This document shows positions 44,311-54,232 of a stretch of DNA of 64,000 bases, in pieces; positions within the stretch are counted from its first letter, which is position 1, and each line of letters starts with the position of its first letter. Below the pieces are notes generated by a model that did no database searches, had not been told where the DNA came from, and saw only the letters and a list, made by a program, of their open reading frames with translations. Source of the DNA: Candidatus Methylomicrobium oryzae (GTDB lineage Bacteria > Pseudomonadota > Gammaproteobacteria > Methylococcales > Methylomonadaceae); assembly GCF_016745425.1 (NCBI RefSeq), contig NZ_JAERVK010000018.1, positions 1 to 64,000 of the forward strand. The letters run 5' to 3'. Both the position numbers and the translations under genes were made by a program.

Positions 44311-45441
44311 CTAAATGGAAGCCCTATGACTCGTCATGAGACAAGCTGATGCGTTGGTATAGCCAAAATCCAAAGATTGGGCTACGGCTGCATTTGTTAA
44401 GCGGCCTTGATGGGTCGTCAGGCCCAATTGCAAAGGATGATCGTGGCGAAGCGCATCGAGGCCTTCGTTCGCGAGACGCAGCACGTAAGGCAAGGTGGCG
44501 TTGTTCAGCGCCAGGGTACTGGTGCGCGGGACGGCGCCGGGCATATTGGCAACACAATAATGAACGATGCCGTCGACTTCATAGGTCGGGTCGCTGTGAG
44601 TAGTCGGACGCGCGGTTTCGACGCAGCCTCCTTGATCGATCGAAACGTCGACAATCACCGCGCCTTTGCGCATTTTTTTCAGCATATCGGCCCGAATCAG
44701 CCACGGTGCTTTCGCACCCGGTATCAGTACCGCACCGATCACCAAGTCGGCCTCGTAAACCGCTTCTTCGATCGTATAGTTATTGCTGATACGGGTCTGC
44801 AATTGGCCGCGATAGAGATCATCCAATGCTTTCAGTCTTTCGTAATTGACATCGAGTACGGTGGTGAGGGCCCCGAAACCCACCGCGACACGGGCCGCGT
44901 TGGAACCGGCGATACCGGCGCCGAGGATAACGACGTTAGCCGGCGGAACGCCCGGAATACCCGATATCAGGATGCCGCGGCCGCCGTGATTTTTTTGCAG
45001 ATAGGTCGCCCCCGCTTGGGCCGCCATACGGCCCGCCACCTCACTCATCGGCATCAACAAAGGCAGCCTGCCGTCGGGCGTTTGTACAGTTTCATAAGCA
45101 ATGCTGGTGATACCGCTTTGCAGAAGCGCCTCGGTCAGGACTTTGCTGGAGGCTAAATGAAGGTAAGTGAAAAGAATCACGTCCGGCTTCAAATAGCGGT
45201 ATTCTTCCTCGATCGGCTCCTTGACTTTGACGACCAGATCCGCTTTCCACGCCTCTTCCGCATTCATCACAATTTCCGCACCGACGGACAGATATTCGGT
45301 ATCGGTAAACGAGCTGCCGATACCGGCTCCGCTTTGAACCTTGACCTGATGGCCTTGACGGATTAAGGCGCTAACCGAGCCGGGCGTCAAACCTACTCTG
45401 TATTCGTTGTTTTTTATCTCTTTAGGTAATCCGATCAACAT
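44311..45441 (-). CDS. ald: Alanine dehydrogenase
   Basis: A 376-residue NAD-dependent enzyme interconverting L-alanine and pyruvate plus ammonia. The N-terminus MLIGLPKEIKNNEYRVGLTP is typical, the substrate-binding Lys and His regions (VVKVKEP, FTYLHLA) are present, the Rossmann glycines read VILGAGIAGSNAARVA (about 170-185), and DQGGCVETARPTTHSDPT follows around 270-287. First gene to the right of the tRNA, transcribed toward it. In methanotrophs this enzyme can assimilate ammonia. Confidence 0.96.
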   Translation of the reverse strand: MLIGLPKEIKNNEYRVGLTPGSVSALIRQGHQVKVQSGAGIGSSFTDTEYLSVGAEIVMNAEEAWKADLVVKVKEPIEEEYRYLKPDVILFTYLHLASSKVLTEALLQSGITSIAYETVQTPDGRLPLLMPMSEVAGRMAAQAGATYLQKNHGGRGILISGIPGVPPANVVILGAGIAGSNAARVAVGFGALTTVLDVNYERLKALDDLYRGQLQTRISNNYTIEEAVYEADLVIGAVLIPGAKAPWLIRADMLKKMRKGAVIVDVSIDQGGCVETARPTTHSDPTYEVDGIVHYCVANMPGAVPRTSTLALNNATLPYVLRLANEGLDALRHDHPLQLGLTTHQGRLTNAAVAQSLDFGYTNASACLMTSHRASI

Positions 45442-45746
45442 ATTTGAAATGGGTAACGAATAGAATTTTAAAAAATAGCATTTTTATGCAGGGTGAACAA
45501 TAGAAGCCTCCAGAACACACTCCAAAAGAACATTTATAGGCATGATCCGTTCAATAAACTTTTCTCGCTCATACAGGAACGAGTGCATTGCCTTTTCCGA
45601 TCGAATTCCCGCAGCATGGACGTATAATGGGCGCAGGTCGTCCGGCATAGATTTTATGCTTGAATATTACCAAACCCTAATATAAACTCGATATTATCTC
45701 CCTGATCTTGATCGGGGCCTTATAAAGCAAGTCCTGAGGAGGAATT
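45442..45746. promoter_or_regulatory. Divergent ald / copper oxidase intergenic region
   Basis: About 305 bases between divergent genes. A dyad CCCTGATC-tt-GATCGGGG lies at 45700-45717, directly before the AGGAGG of the oxidase, and could be an operator or an mRNA hairpin near its start. TATAAA-like boxes occur near 45681. Confidence 0.4.
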
Positions 45747-47600
45747 ATGCCGAAGAGCACTCATTACAGCCGCCGTCGTTTCTTGGCGCACTCGAGCCTG
45801 GGTCTGCTGGCCTTTGCCGGTATGCCGCGGATGCTTCGCGCAATGGAAGGCATGCAGGCCATGCCGAAAATTCCGCCACTCAAAGCTTCGGCGAATTTCA
45901 AACCGGACGTCGAATTCGAACTTTACTGCCGTTCCGCTTCGTTGCCGATTCTGCCGGGCAAATCCACCTTGGTTCAGCAATATACCGGCAATTTGATCAA
46001 AGGCCCCGCAGGAACCCTGGTCGACATTCCGAACTCCTATCTGGGCCCCCTTATCCATCTGCAGAAAGGCCAGAAGGTCCGGATTCATCTGCACAATAAA
46101 TTGGCCGAACCTTCCATCACGCACTGGCACGGTCTGCATGTGCCGGCCGAAATGGATGGCCATCCGCGTTACACGATCGATCCCGGCGAAACGTTCGTTT
46201 ACGAATTCGAAGTACTGAATCGGGCTTCCATGAACATCTACCATCCGCACCCGCATGAAATCACCGCCAAACAGGTCTATCACGGACTGGCCGGGGCGCT
46301 GTTCGTGCATGACGGGGAAGAAGCCGCGCTGGAACTGCCGTCCGGCGAATACGAAATTCCGATCGTAATCCAGGATCGCCGCTTCGACGACCAGAATCAA
46401 CTGGTCTATGTCAGCGGGATGCATGGGATGCACGACCGGATGATGGGTTACTACGGCGACCGAATTCTGGTCAACGGCTTACCCGACTATACGGTCGATG
46501 TGGACAGCCGCGCGTATCGCCTGCGGTTTTTGAACGGATCGACCGCGCGGATTTACAAGCTCGGCTGGGACGACGGTACTCCCCTGACTGTTCTCGGCGT
46601 CGACGGAGGGTTGCTGGAAACACCGGAGAGCAAGCCTTACGTAATGCTTGCGCCCGGCGAACGCCTGGATGTCTGGGCCGATTTCAGCGGACGTCCGGTC
46701 GGCTCGCAGTTGGTGATGCGCAGCCTTCCTTTTTCCGGGGTATTGCCGAAAATGATGGAGCGGATGCAGGACCGGATGGGCGGCGATGGCGGCCATCAGA
46801 TGGGCATGATGGGCGGGATGATGCACGAATTGGCACTTCCCGTCGGCAGCGATTACCCGATTTTTACCGTACGGATCAAACGCAAAGTCAGCAATAGCCC
46901 GACACTGCCGAAGCAACTGTCGAACATCCGCCGGTATAGTATCGACGATACCGCCAACGCCGGCAAACCGGTACCGATCGCCATCTCCGAAGGCCATATG
47001 GCGATGCTTCTGAATAGCCGCCCTTATGCATTTGACGACGTGCAGCCGAACGAAAGAATCCCGCTGAACACGGTGCAATTAATGGAAATCTTTCATGCGC
47101 ATGGCGAAGGCGGCGGGCATGGCGCCTCACAGGAAGGCGGCGGCATGATGGGTGGCATGGGCGCCCGGCACGGCCACGGCATGGGCATGATGGGCGGTAT
47201 GGGCATGCATGGCGGAGACGAGGAAGGCGGTATGATGGGCATGGGGCATCGCGGGGGCATGGGTCGAATGGAAGGCATGCACGGCGGTGCTGAGCAGGGC
47301 GGAATGATGGGGATGGGCGGCGGCATGGGCATGATGATGAGCATGGCGCATCCGATCCATTTACACGGACAGTCGTTCCAGATCGTCAGCCGGAGCCTTG
47401 CCGCGGGCAACAAGGATGACTATGAAACCGTGCGCCACGGCTTCATCGAAAGCGGCTTAAAGGATACTGTCCTGGTAATGCCGGGCGAAACAGTCCGGAT
47501 CATTAAGCCGTTTCAGGATTTCAAGGGCTTGTTCATGTACCACTGCCACAATCTCGAACACGAAGATATGGGCATGATGCGCGATTTTCTGGTCGAATGA
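45747..47600 (+). CDS. copA: Multicopper oxidase, CopA type, Met-rich
   Basis: A 617-residue periplasmic copper oxidase. A twin-arginine signal (SRRRFLAHSSLGLLAFAG) begins the protein. Copper ligands are the HWHG and HPHP motifs in the N-terminal cupredoxin, HPIHLHGQSF near 535 and MYHCHNLEHEDMGMM near the C-terminus. Two Met-rich inserts are present, MGMMGGMM near 352 and a long Met/Gly/His-rich run of about 85 residues (about 450-532) just before the last copper motifs. Such inserts bind Cu(I) in CueO and CopA relatives. Role: copper tolerance by oxidising Cu(I) or sequestering copper. AGGAGG ribosome binding site. Confidence 0.93.
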   Translation: MPKSTHYSRRRFLAHSSLGLLAFAGMPRMLRAMEGMQAMPKIPPLKASANFKPDVEFELYCRSASLPILPGKSTLVQQYTGNLIKGPAGTLVDIPNSYLGPLIHLQKGQKVRIHLHNKLAEPSITHWHGLHVPAEMDGHPRYTIDPGETFVYEFEVLNRASMNIYHPHPHEITAKQVYHGLAGALFVHDGEEAALELPSGEYEIPIVIQDRRFDDQNQLVYVSGMHGMHDRMMGYYGDRILVNGLPDYTVDVDSRAYRLRFLNGSTARIYKLGWDDGTPLTVLGVDGGLLETPESKPYVMLAPGERLDVWADFSGRPVGSQLVMRSLPFSGVLPKMMERMQDRMGGDGGHQMGMMGGMMHELALPVGSDYPIFTVRIKRKVSNSPTLPKQLSNIRRYSIDDTANAGKPVPIAISEGHMAMLLNSRPYAFDDVQPNERIPLNTVQLMEIFHAHGEGGGHGASQEGGGMMGGMGARHGHGMGMMGGMGMHGGDEEGGMMGMGHRGGMGRMEGMHGGAEQGGMMGMGGGMGMMMSMAHPIHLHGQSFQIVSRSLAAGNKDDYETVRHGFIESGLKDTVLVMPGETVRIIKPFQDFKGLFMYHCHNLEHEDMGMMRDFLVE

Positions 47601-47755
47601 ACCGGTTGTCGTCCGGACCGCGTAAAATCCGGTCCGGACGGCGAAAATGCCGGACTGATCCCCAGAGAATCAAACGTACGGCGACTTATTTTTTTGCTTC
47701 ACGAGGCCCGCCGCATCTTCTCGAAATCATCCGCCGTCAAACCAAAAGTTTGCTT

Positions 47756-48109
47756 TCAGGTCATATTTCCCCGGAACATGAAATACACCGCACCGACCAG
47801 GCACAGCCCGGCCCATAGATAATCCAGTTTGAGCGGCTCTTTCATGTAAAGCAACGAAAAGGGCACAAAGATAGATAAGGTCACGACTTCCTGAATGATT
47901 TTCAACTGGCCCACCGAAAACTGCCTATACCCGATCCGATTGGCGGGAACCTGCAATAAATATTCGAACAGCGCAACGCCCCAACTGAGCAGCGCTGCGA
48001 CAATCCAGGGTTTGTTGCCGAGATGCTTCAAGTGCGCATACCAGGCGAAGGTCATGAAAATATTACTGCACAGAAGCAGGCCGACGGTTGCTATAAGGGG
48101 AAACGACAT
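47756..48109 (-). CDS. DUF486 family membrane protein
   Basis: A 117-residue inner-membrane protein with four hydrophobic helices; AWYAHLKHL near 23 and FEYLLQVPANRIGY near 48 are the conserved DUF486 segments. Related in fold to small drug/metabolite transporters; function unknown. Confidence 0.9.
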   Translation of the reverse strand: MSFPLIATVGLLLCSNIFMTFAWYAHLKHLGNKPWIVAALLSWGVALFEYLLQVPANRIGYRQFSVGQLKIIQEVVTLSIFVPFSLLYMKEPLKLDYLWAGLCLVGAVYFMFRGNMT

Positions 48110-48461
48110 GGAAAAAATAACGAGGTTGAAAATAAGCTTATTTTACCAGAGGCGCCAAAAGGCAAAATAATCGTCTGGAGTTGGCCCAGACTGTGTAAAA
48201 ACTCATAGTTGAACCCGTCGAAGATAAAAATTATCCCACTGCTCAGCTTGAGATAAGTTAATTCTCAATAATTGGTTCCACAGTGACTGTAATTTTATTT
48301 GTCATCTGGCGGATAAAATTCCATCGGCTTTTCGTTTTTTATGTTTTTACACAGCCTCGGCCGAGGTGAGACAAATTGCCGCAGGAGAAACCCACACTCG
48401 ACCTATCAGTATCTTTTTTTGTTACACTATTACTTCCGATAATAATTAATAAGGAGATACC
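48110..48461. other. Intergenic before the FKBP gene
   Basis: About 350 bases with no gene recognised. A 12-bp palindrome CCTCGGCCGAGG lies at 48355-48366. Promoter-like TTGTTA (about 48419) and TAATAA (about 48440) precede the AAGGAG of the next gene. Confidence 0.35.
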
Positions 48462-48941
48462 GTGGGTAAACTTCAAACTCAAATCATTTCACTTGTGACA
48501 TTGGTGCTTGTTGGTTTAACGATTGTATCCTTGGCAAATGCAACAAATCCGGAAGAGAAAAAAGCGGAAAGCGCCGCTTTTCTGGCTCAGAACGGCAAAA
48601 AACCCAATATCATAACCACCAAAAGCGGTTTACAGTATGAAGTTTTAACAAAGGGCACCGGCACAGTTTCACCTTCCGCAACCGATAACGTAACCGTGCA
48701 TTACAAGGGCACAACCATCGACGGCAAAGAGTTTGACAGTTCCTACAGCCGCGGCGAGCCGATCACCTTTCCTTTGAATGGCGTAATCGCAGGCTGGACC
48801 GAAGGCGTCCAATTGATGAAGGAAGGCGACAAATTCCGCCTTTATATCCCCTCCGAATTGGCTTACGGCGAACGCGGCGCCGGCCCGATCGGCCCGAACG
48901 AAGCGCTGATCTTCGACGTCGAGCTGATCAAAATCCAATAA
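48462..48941 (+). CDS. FKBP-type peptidyl-prolyl isomerase
   Basis: A 159-residue, probably periplasmic prolyl isomerase. GTG start with AAGGAG upstream. N-terminal signal or anchor (about 7-26, ending SLANA). FKBP domain about 52-158: VTVHYKGTTIDGKEFDSSYSRGEP, FPLNGVIAGWTEGVQLMKEGDKFRLYIPSELAYGERG and VELIKI. Helps folding of exported proteins. Single gene. Confidence 0.93.
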   Translation: MGKLQTQIISLVTLVLVGLTIVSLANATNPEEKKAESAAFLAQNGKKPNIITTKSGLQYEVLTKGTGTVSPSATDNVTVHYKGTTIDGKEFDSSYSRGEPITFPLNGVIAGWTEGVQLMKEGDKFRLYIPSELAYGERGAGPIGPNEALIFDVELIKIQ

Positions 48942-49092
48942 TTCCGTAAGCAGCATGGACTTGGGATACGGCTTTATTGAACAAAGCCGTATCTCTGCAT
49001 TCTCCCCCCAGACCGGGTTTCGCTAGGCTGACCCGGCCAAATCCGGATAAAATAGGCGTTTTCGCCTTTCTTCTTACCCTGCCCTATTCAAC

Positions 49093-51303
49093 ATGCCGCA
49101 CTACCCGTTTTTCGCCACGACGCCGAAGGCGATGGAAGCCGTTCTCTGCGAAGAACTGAAACAGTTAGGCGCAGCCAATATCAAACCGGCACTGGCCGGC
49201 GTCGCTTTCGAAGGCGATCTCGCGACCGCTTACCGCGCCTGTCTATGGTCCAGAACCGCCAACCGCATTCTGCTGCTGCTCGGCACTTTCGAGGTCAAAA
49301 GCCAGGACGACCTTTATTACGGCGTCAAAAAAATCAATTGGTTCGAGCACATGCGGCCGGAAAACAGCTTTGCGGTCTCGTTCAGCGTGAAAAACTCCGA
49401 GGTGATTACCCATTCGCACTTCGGAGCCCTGAAGGTCAAGGATGCGATCGTCGACCAGATGCGCGCGAAATTCCACAAGCGGCCGAATATCGCGACCGAC
49501 CGGCCGGACATCCGGATCAATGTCCATCTGCAAGGCCAGAGCGCCCAGCTGAGCCTCGACCTGTCCGGCGAGAGCCTTCATCGCCGCGGCTACCGCGATA
49601 TCACGATTCAGGCGCCGATCAAGGAAAACCTGGCGGCCGCGATGCTGTTGAAAAGCGGCTGGCCGGAGATTGCAAAAGCCGGCGGTACGCTGGTCGATCC
49701 AATGTGCGGCTCCGGGACCTTGCTGATCGAAGCCGCGATGATCGCGGGCGATTTTGCGCCGGGCTTGCTTCGTGACTATTACGGTTTTCTCGGCTGGAAA
49801 AAGCATGATCCCGAATGCTGGCAGGCACTTCGCGAGGAAGCCAGGCAGCGTAAACTGGCGGGTATCGACAAACTTCCGGCGATCGTCGGCTTCGACCGCG
49901 ACCGCGCTTCGGTGAATGCAGCACTGACCCATATCGCGAATGCCGGCCTGCAGCACAAAATCCACGTCGAACGCCGCGATATCGGCGATGCCGGACCGGC
50001 TGCGGGCTGGCAGCCCGGACTGGTGATCTGCAATCCGCCTTACGGCGAACGCCTCGGCGATACGCAGGAAACCGCCGATCTGTATCAGCGCTTCGGCGAG
50101 ACTTTAAAAGCCCGTTTCACTGGCTGGAAGGCGGCTTTGATCATCAGCGATCCGGAACTGGGCTTCCGTCTCGGTATCCGCTCGCAAAAGCCGGTCACCC
50201 TGTACAACGGTGCCTTGGAATGCAAGCTGCTGCGGATGAACATCGAACCCGAGACGTTTTTCATTCCGAAGGCAAAAACGGCTGAGGAACGTATCAGCCG
50301 AGCCGTCGAGGGCAGTCAACAGCAGACCGACGATACGGCCGGCGCCGAAATGTTCGCGAACCGCCTGCAGAAGAATTTGAAAAAGCTCGCAAAATGGGCA
50401 AAGCAGAATCAGGTCACCTGCTACCGTGTCTATGATGCGGACCTGCCCGAATTTGCGGTCGCGGTCGATCTTTACCAGGGCGAAGAAACCTGGGTCAACG
50501 TGCAGGAATACGAACCGCCGAAAAGCGTCGATCCGTTCAAGGCCGACCGCCGGCTCGCCGGCGTACTGGCCGAAATTCCGAAAGTGCTCGGTGTGCAGCG
50601 GGAAAACGTATTCCTGAAAATCCGCCGTAAACAGAAAAATACCGACCAGTACGAAAAACACGGCGAAGCCGGCCGGTTTCATATCGTCGAGGAAGGCGGC
50701 TGCAAGTTTTGGGTCAATTTCGAAGACTATCTGGATACCGGGCTGTTCCTCGATCACCGGCCGATCCGTCTCCGAATTCAAAAGGAGGCCAAGGGCAAAC
50801 GCTTCTTGAACCTGTTCGCCTATACCGGCAGCGCAACCGTGCACGCAGCGAAAAGCGGCGCGATCGCAACGACCACGGTCGACATGTCGAACACCTATGT
50901 CACTTGGGCGAAACGGAACATGGCGCTAAATGGGCTCGAAGGCGCGCATGAATTTATTCAGGCCGACTGCTTGGAATGGCTGGCCCAAGAAGCCGCGCAG
51001 CCCTATTGCCGCCAATACGATCTGATTTTTCTCGATCCGCCGACTTTTTCCAATTCCAAACGCATGGAAACCGTGTTCGACATCCAGAAAGATCATGTGC
51101 AGTTGATTGCTCAGGCCGCAACACTTCTGGATGCAAAGGGCGTATTATATTTTTCGACCAATTTCCGGCGTTTCAAAATGGATCATGAAGCGCTGCCCGA
51201 TCTGCATATTCAAGACATCAGCGCGGCGACCGTCCCGGAAGATTTCGCCCGCAATCCGAAAATCCATTACTGCTGGAGGATACAAAAAACATGCGCAGAG
51301 TGA
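49093..51303 (+). CDS. rlmL: 23S rRNA methyltransferase RlmKL
   Basis: A 736-residue fusion of two methyltransferases acting on 23S rRNA: the N-terminal RlmL half (m2G2445) with THUMP domain (about 45-155) and NPPYGERLG near 313-321, and the C-terminal RlmK half (m7G2069) with FLNLFAYTGSATVHAA near 570 and LDPPTFSNSKRM near 646. Length fits the gammaproteobacterial enzyme. Overlaps the acylphosphatase gene by 13 bases. Confidence 0.96.
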   Translation: MPHYPFFATTPKAMEAVLCEELKQLGAANIKPALAGVAFEGDLATAYRACLWSRTANRILLLLGTFEVKSQDDLYYGVKKINWFEHMRPENSFAVSFSVKNSEVITHSHFGALKVKDAIVDQMRAKFHKRPNIATDRPDIRINVHLQGQSAQLSLDLSGESLHRRGYRDITIQAPIKENLAAAMLLKSGWPEIAKAGGTLVDPMCGSGTLLIEAAMIAGDFAPGLLRDYYGFLGWKKHDPECWQALREEARQRKLAGIDKLPAIVGFDRDRASVNAALTHIANAGLQHKIHVERRDIGDAGPAAGWQPGLVICNPPYGERLGDTQETADLYQRFGETLKARFTGWKAALIISDPELGFRLGIRSQKPVTLYNGALECKLLRMNIEPETFFIPKAKTAEERISRAVEGSQQQTDDTAGAEMFANRLQKNLKKLAKWAKQNQVTCYRVYDADLPEFAVAVDLYQGEETWVNVQEYEPPKSVDPFKADRRLAGVLAEIPKVLGVQRENVFLKIRRKQKNTDQYEKHGEAGRFHIVEEGGCKFWVNFEDYLDTGLFLDHRPIRLRIQKEAKGKRFLNLFAYTGSATVHAAKSGAIATTTVDMSNTYVTWAKRNMALNGLEGAHEFIQADCLEWLAQEAAQPYCRQYDLIFLDPPTFSNSKRMETVFDIQKDHVQLIAQAATLLDAKGVLYFSTNFRRFKMDHEALPDLHIQDISAATVPEDFARNPKIHYCWRIQKTCAE

Positions 51304-51560
51304 AAATCGTGGTGTCCGGCCGCGTTCAGGGCGTTTATTTCAGACTTTTTACTCAGAACAAAGCCAAACATCTGGCGATTACCGGCACGGTACAGAACCT
51401 GCCGGACGGCCGGGTCGAGATTTATGCGGAAGCCGATCCGTTAATGATCGAGAAATTCATCAAATGGTGCAACAAAGGCCCCGTCACCGCCCGCGTGGAC
51501 ACGATCGAAGTGACCGATCTCGAACCGGAATTCAGCTACCAGTCCTTCGATATCATCTAA
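51291..51560 (+). CDS. acyP: Acylphosphatase
   Basis: An 89-residue acylphosphatase hydrolysing acyl phosphates. Catalytic Arg in VSGRVQGVYFR (about 9-19) and Asn in VQNLPDGRVEI (about 36-46) are present. Starts inside the end of rlmKL, so the two are co-transcribed. Confidence 0.93.
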   Translation: MRRVKIVVSGRVQGVYFRLFTQNKAKHLAITGTVQNLPDGRVEIYAEADPLMIEKFIKWCNKGPVTARVDTIEVTDLEPEFSYQSFDII

Positions 51561-51668
51561 AATTCGAGGATTTGCTGCTACGCGTTTCGCAAGGTGGGCC
51601 GGATGCGCAATCCCCGCGTCCTTTCCGCTTCAACAAATCCTTCCGCGCATCCAATCCGCCCTGCCGGT

Positions 51669-53243
51669 TTAGCTATGCTGCCGAGACCGAAGATACCGGC
51701 CGAATATCAGCAATATCAAGAGCCCCGACCAGAGCAGCGCCGGCACCAGATGGAACCACCCTTGGTAAAAAGTCGGCTCGGGATTTTTCCGGTAGCGGAC
51801 CTCATACAAGCCGCTCCAGGGCCGATAGAGCGGAGAACGCTCCAGAATTTCGCCCGACGCCAGCGCAACGGTCGAAATGCCGGTATTGGTGACCCGGAGC
51901 ACCGGAATCCGGAATTCGACGCCGCGCGCCAGCGTCATGTACATATGCTGGTACGGCTCCTGCCAACTCCCATACCAGGAATCATTCGTTGCATTCACGA
52001 TAAATTCGGCTCCCCGTCCGGCCAGCTCGCGCGAAAACTCGGGAAACAGGCTTTCGTAACAGATTTGCGCACCGATCTTGAAGCCGTTCCAGGTCAACAG
52101 CTCGTTCGGCCCCTTGCCGCGGGCGAACTGACCGGTTTCGGGCAGCCACTGTCGAATTTGGGGAAAGAGCCGTTCACCCGGCACGTATTCGCCGAATGCG
52201 AGCAGGATCGTCTTGCTGTAATGCGCGGCCTGGAGTTCGCCGTCCTTGTCCAGTACGAACAACGAGTTGGTCGGCAGCCGCTGCTCCAGGTCATAACCGT
52301 AAGCACCGGTAATCAGCGGCAATTGCCTCTCGCGCAGGTATTCGCGCAGCACGGAAGGATATTCCTGCGTAATGAATTCCGGACCGAGAATCGCCGGAAA
52401 TGCGGTTTCCGGCCACAAAGCGACATCGATTTTTTGATCCTGATACTTTTCTAGCGCCTGATCGGTCAGCCGTATGTAGCGCCTGAAAATTTCCTCCCGG
52501 AAGCCCTTGCCGAGCTCGGCGGCCAGCTTTTCCGAGTTTTCGATACTGGCCTGAACCAGCAGTGCGTTGATCGACGCGTCGGGTTCAGGCAGGCGATTTT
52601 TCAACCACAGTCCGCCGAAATTGAGCAGGACGAACACCGCGCCGACCGAGGCCAGCAGGATTTTGCCCCGAATGGCATGACGGTCAACCCAGGCCCAATA
52701 CAAAGGCAGATTCGCGAGCAGCGTCAGCGCGCTGAGCCCCTTGAAACCGATGATCTCGGCCCACTGAAAAACCGGTACGCCCGCACCGTACCACGAATAC
52801 CCGAAATTCCAGTCGAACAGCGTCAGCGAGTAGGCTTCGCACAGTATTGTGATCATCGCCATCAGCGCGAGCGAAAGCCGTTCGCCCCAATCGAAACGGC
52901 TTCTGCCCCAAAACCAGAGGCCTCCCGCCAACGGCACGAACAAATGCGCAAGCAAGGCATACAATAGCATTCCGGCAACCGCCAAAGGCCAGGGCAAATG
53001 CGCGAACTCGTGCAATAGATAGGCGACCCAGTTGAAACCGATCAGCGTGAAGACAAAGGCGGTTAACAGGCCGCCAAGAAGCACCGGCTTGAGGGAGGTC
53101 TGGCGGCTCCAGAAGCGCCATAACGGCACGAAACAAAATAAAGCGGCCCAGGGAGGAAACGGAATGTAGCTGGTACCGATCAGAATGCCGGATAATACGG
53201 GCAACAGCCAAGGCGTATGGCGCGCGGCAGTAAAGTTTTTCAT
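51669..53243 (-). CDS. lnt: Apolipoprotein N-acyltransferase
   Basis: A 524-residue inner-membrane enzyme adding the third acyl chain to lipoproteins. Six or so membrane helices fill residues 10-215; the carbon-nitrogen hydrolase domain follows with Glu in WPETAFPA (about 275), and Cys in QICYESLFPEFSREL (about 395). A final helix lies near 500-520. Complete. Confidence 0.95.
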   Translation of the reverse strand: MKNFTAARHTPWLLPVLSGILIGTSYIPFPPWAALFCFVPLWRFWSRQTSLKPVLLGGLLTAFVFTLIGFNWVAYLLHEFAHLPWPLAVAGMLLYALLAHLFVPLAGGLWFWGRSRFDWGERLSLALMAMITILCEAYSLTLFDWNFGYSWYGAGVPVFQWAEIIGFKGLSALTLLANLPLYWAWVDRHAIRGKILLASVGAVFVLLNFGGLWLKNRLPEPDASINALLVQASIENSEKLAAELGKGFREEIFRRYIRLTDQALEKYQDQKIDVALWPETAFPAILGPEFITQEYPSVLREYLRERQLPLITGAYGYDLEQRLPTNSLFVLDKDGELQAAHYSKTILLAFGEYVPGERLFPQIRQWLPETGQFARGKGPNELLTWNGFKIGAQICYESLFPEFSRELAGRGAEFIVNATNDSWYGSWQEPYQHMYMTLARGVEFRIPVLRVTNTGISTVALASGEILERSPLYRPWSGLYEVRYRKNPEPTFYQGWFHLVPALLWSGLLILLIFGRYLRSRQHS

Positions 53244-53371
53244 AGGATTGGCGGAATATTTCGGGCCGGCTTCGGGGCGCCGGTATTTTACCGGATATTT
53301 ACCCCGTGCGGCGTGATGATTTCTTGACTGGTGCCGGAAGCCCTTAACGGCAACACCTTCCAGGACAACAG

Positions 53372-54205
53372 ATGCAGAATAAAATTTACCGGATTATCAC
53401 CTCGTTGCTGCTGAGTTTATGCCTGCTCGGCCCTAAGGCCGCCACAGCAGCGCCGACTGCCCCGCTCGATTCCTGGCAATCGCCGGGGTATCTGCTGAAA
53501 AGCTTTATCGAAATCGCGATGTTCAACGAATATTCGGCACAACCGATGGGCGTCCGCAAGTGGACGAGGCCGGTCGGCTATTATTTTGTGCACCGGGTCG
53601 GCGATCAGGCTCTGCACGAGAGATTGGCCCGAATGCATATCGAGCAGCTCGCCAAAATTACCGGCCTGGCGATGGAGCCGGCCAAAACGCCGGCATCGGC
53701 CAATCTGCTGGTCATTTTTTCGACCGAGATGCAGCTGCGGAACGAACTGCTGCAGGATTTCGGCATCCGTTCCAAACCGCAAAGGGAAGCATTGTTCCGC
53801 GACAGCGTCTGTCTCGGGCATTTCACCCCGGCAAAAGACGGCTCTATTGTCCGGGGGGTCGTACTCATTCCGGTCGACCGCGCCAACGCCCACGCCAAGC
53901 TGGTCGACTGCATCGTCGAAGAAATTACCCAGGTTTTGGGATTGCCGAACGATTCGGACAAGGTCTTCCCTTCGATCTTCAACGACAAATCGGTCAATAC
54001 CTTGCTGTCGGGGCTGGATTATCTGCTGTTGAAAATGCTCTACGATCCGCGCATCAAGTCCGGCATGAATCTTCAGGAAGCGGCGCCGGTTCTGAAGACG
54101 ATCGTCGGCGAATTCGAGCGGAACGGGTGGATCCGGAACGCCGACGCCAACGTAAGAACGGGCGGACTCTACGGATTGCTGTACGGCGGCGCAGGCGGGC
54201 TATAA
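53372..54205 (+). CDS. DUF2927 family secreted protein
   Basis: A 277-residue protein with a Sec signal peptide (about 1-27, ending ATAA). The conserved end of DUF2927 is visible: CIVEEITQVLGLPNDSD (about 180-196), a degenerate zincin-like helix with EE in place of HE, then SIFNDKSV and LLKMLYDPRIKSGM. Function unknown; probably periplasmic. Confidence 0.8.
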   Translation: MQNKIYRIITSLLLSLCLLGPKAATAAPTAPLDSWQSPGYLLKSFIEIAMFNEYSAQPMGVRKWTRPVGYYFVHRVGDQALHERLARMHIEQLAKITGLAMEPAKTPASANLLVIFSTEMQLRNELLQDFGIRSKPQREALFRDSVCLGHFTPAKDGSIVRGVVLIPVDRANAHAKLVDCIVEEITQVLGLPNDSDKVFPSIFNDKSVNTLLSGLDYLLLKMLYDPRIKSGMNLQEAAPVLKTIVGEFERNGWIRNADANVRTGGLYGLLYGGAGGL

Positions 54206-54232
54206 GACCGCCTGCAGCCGATGACCCCGGCA

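Noticed and set aside
47100-47340. CRISPR-like or satellite repeat
   Set aside because: The repetition is codon-level (Gly/Met/His) inside the copA reading frame with no constant repeat and spacer units; no CRISPR array was seen anywhere in the window.
47093-47413. Minus-strand ORFs rich in Pro, His and Met opposite the copper oxidase
   Set aside because: They are the complement of the GGCATGGGC-type repeats encoding the Met-rich insert.
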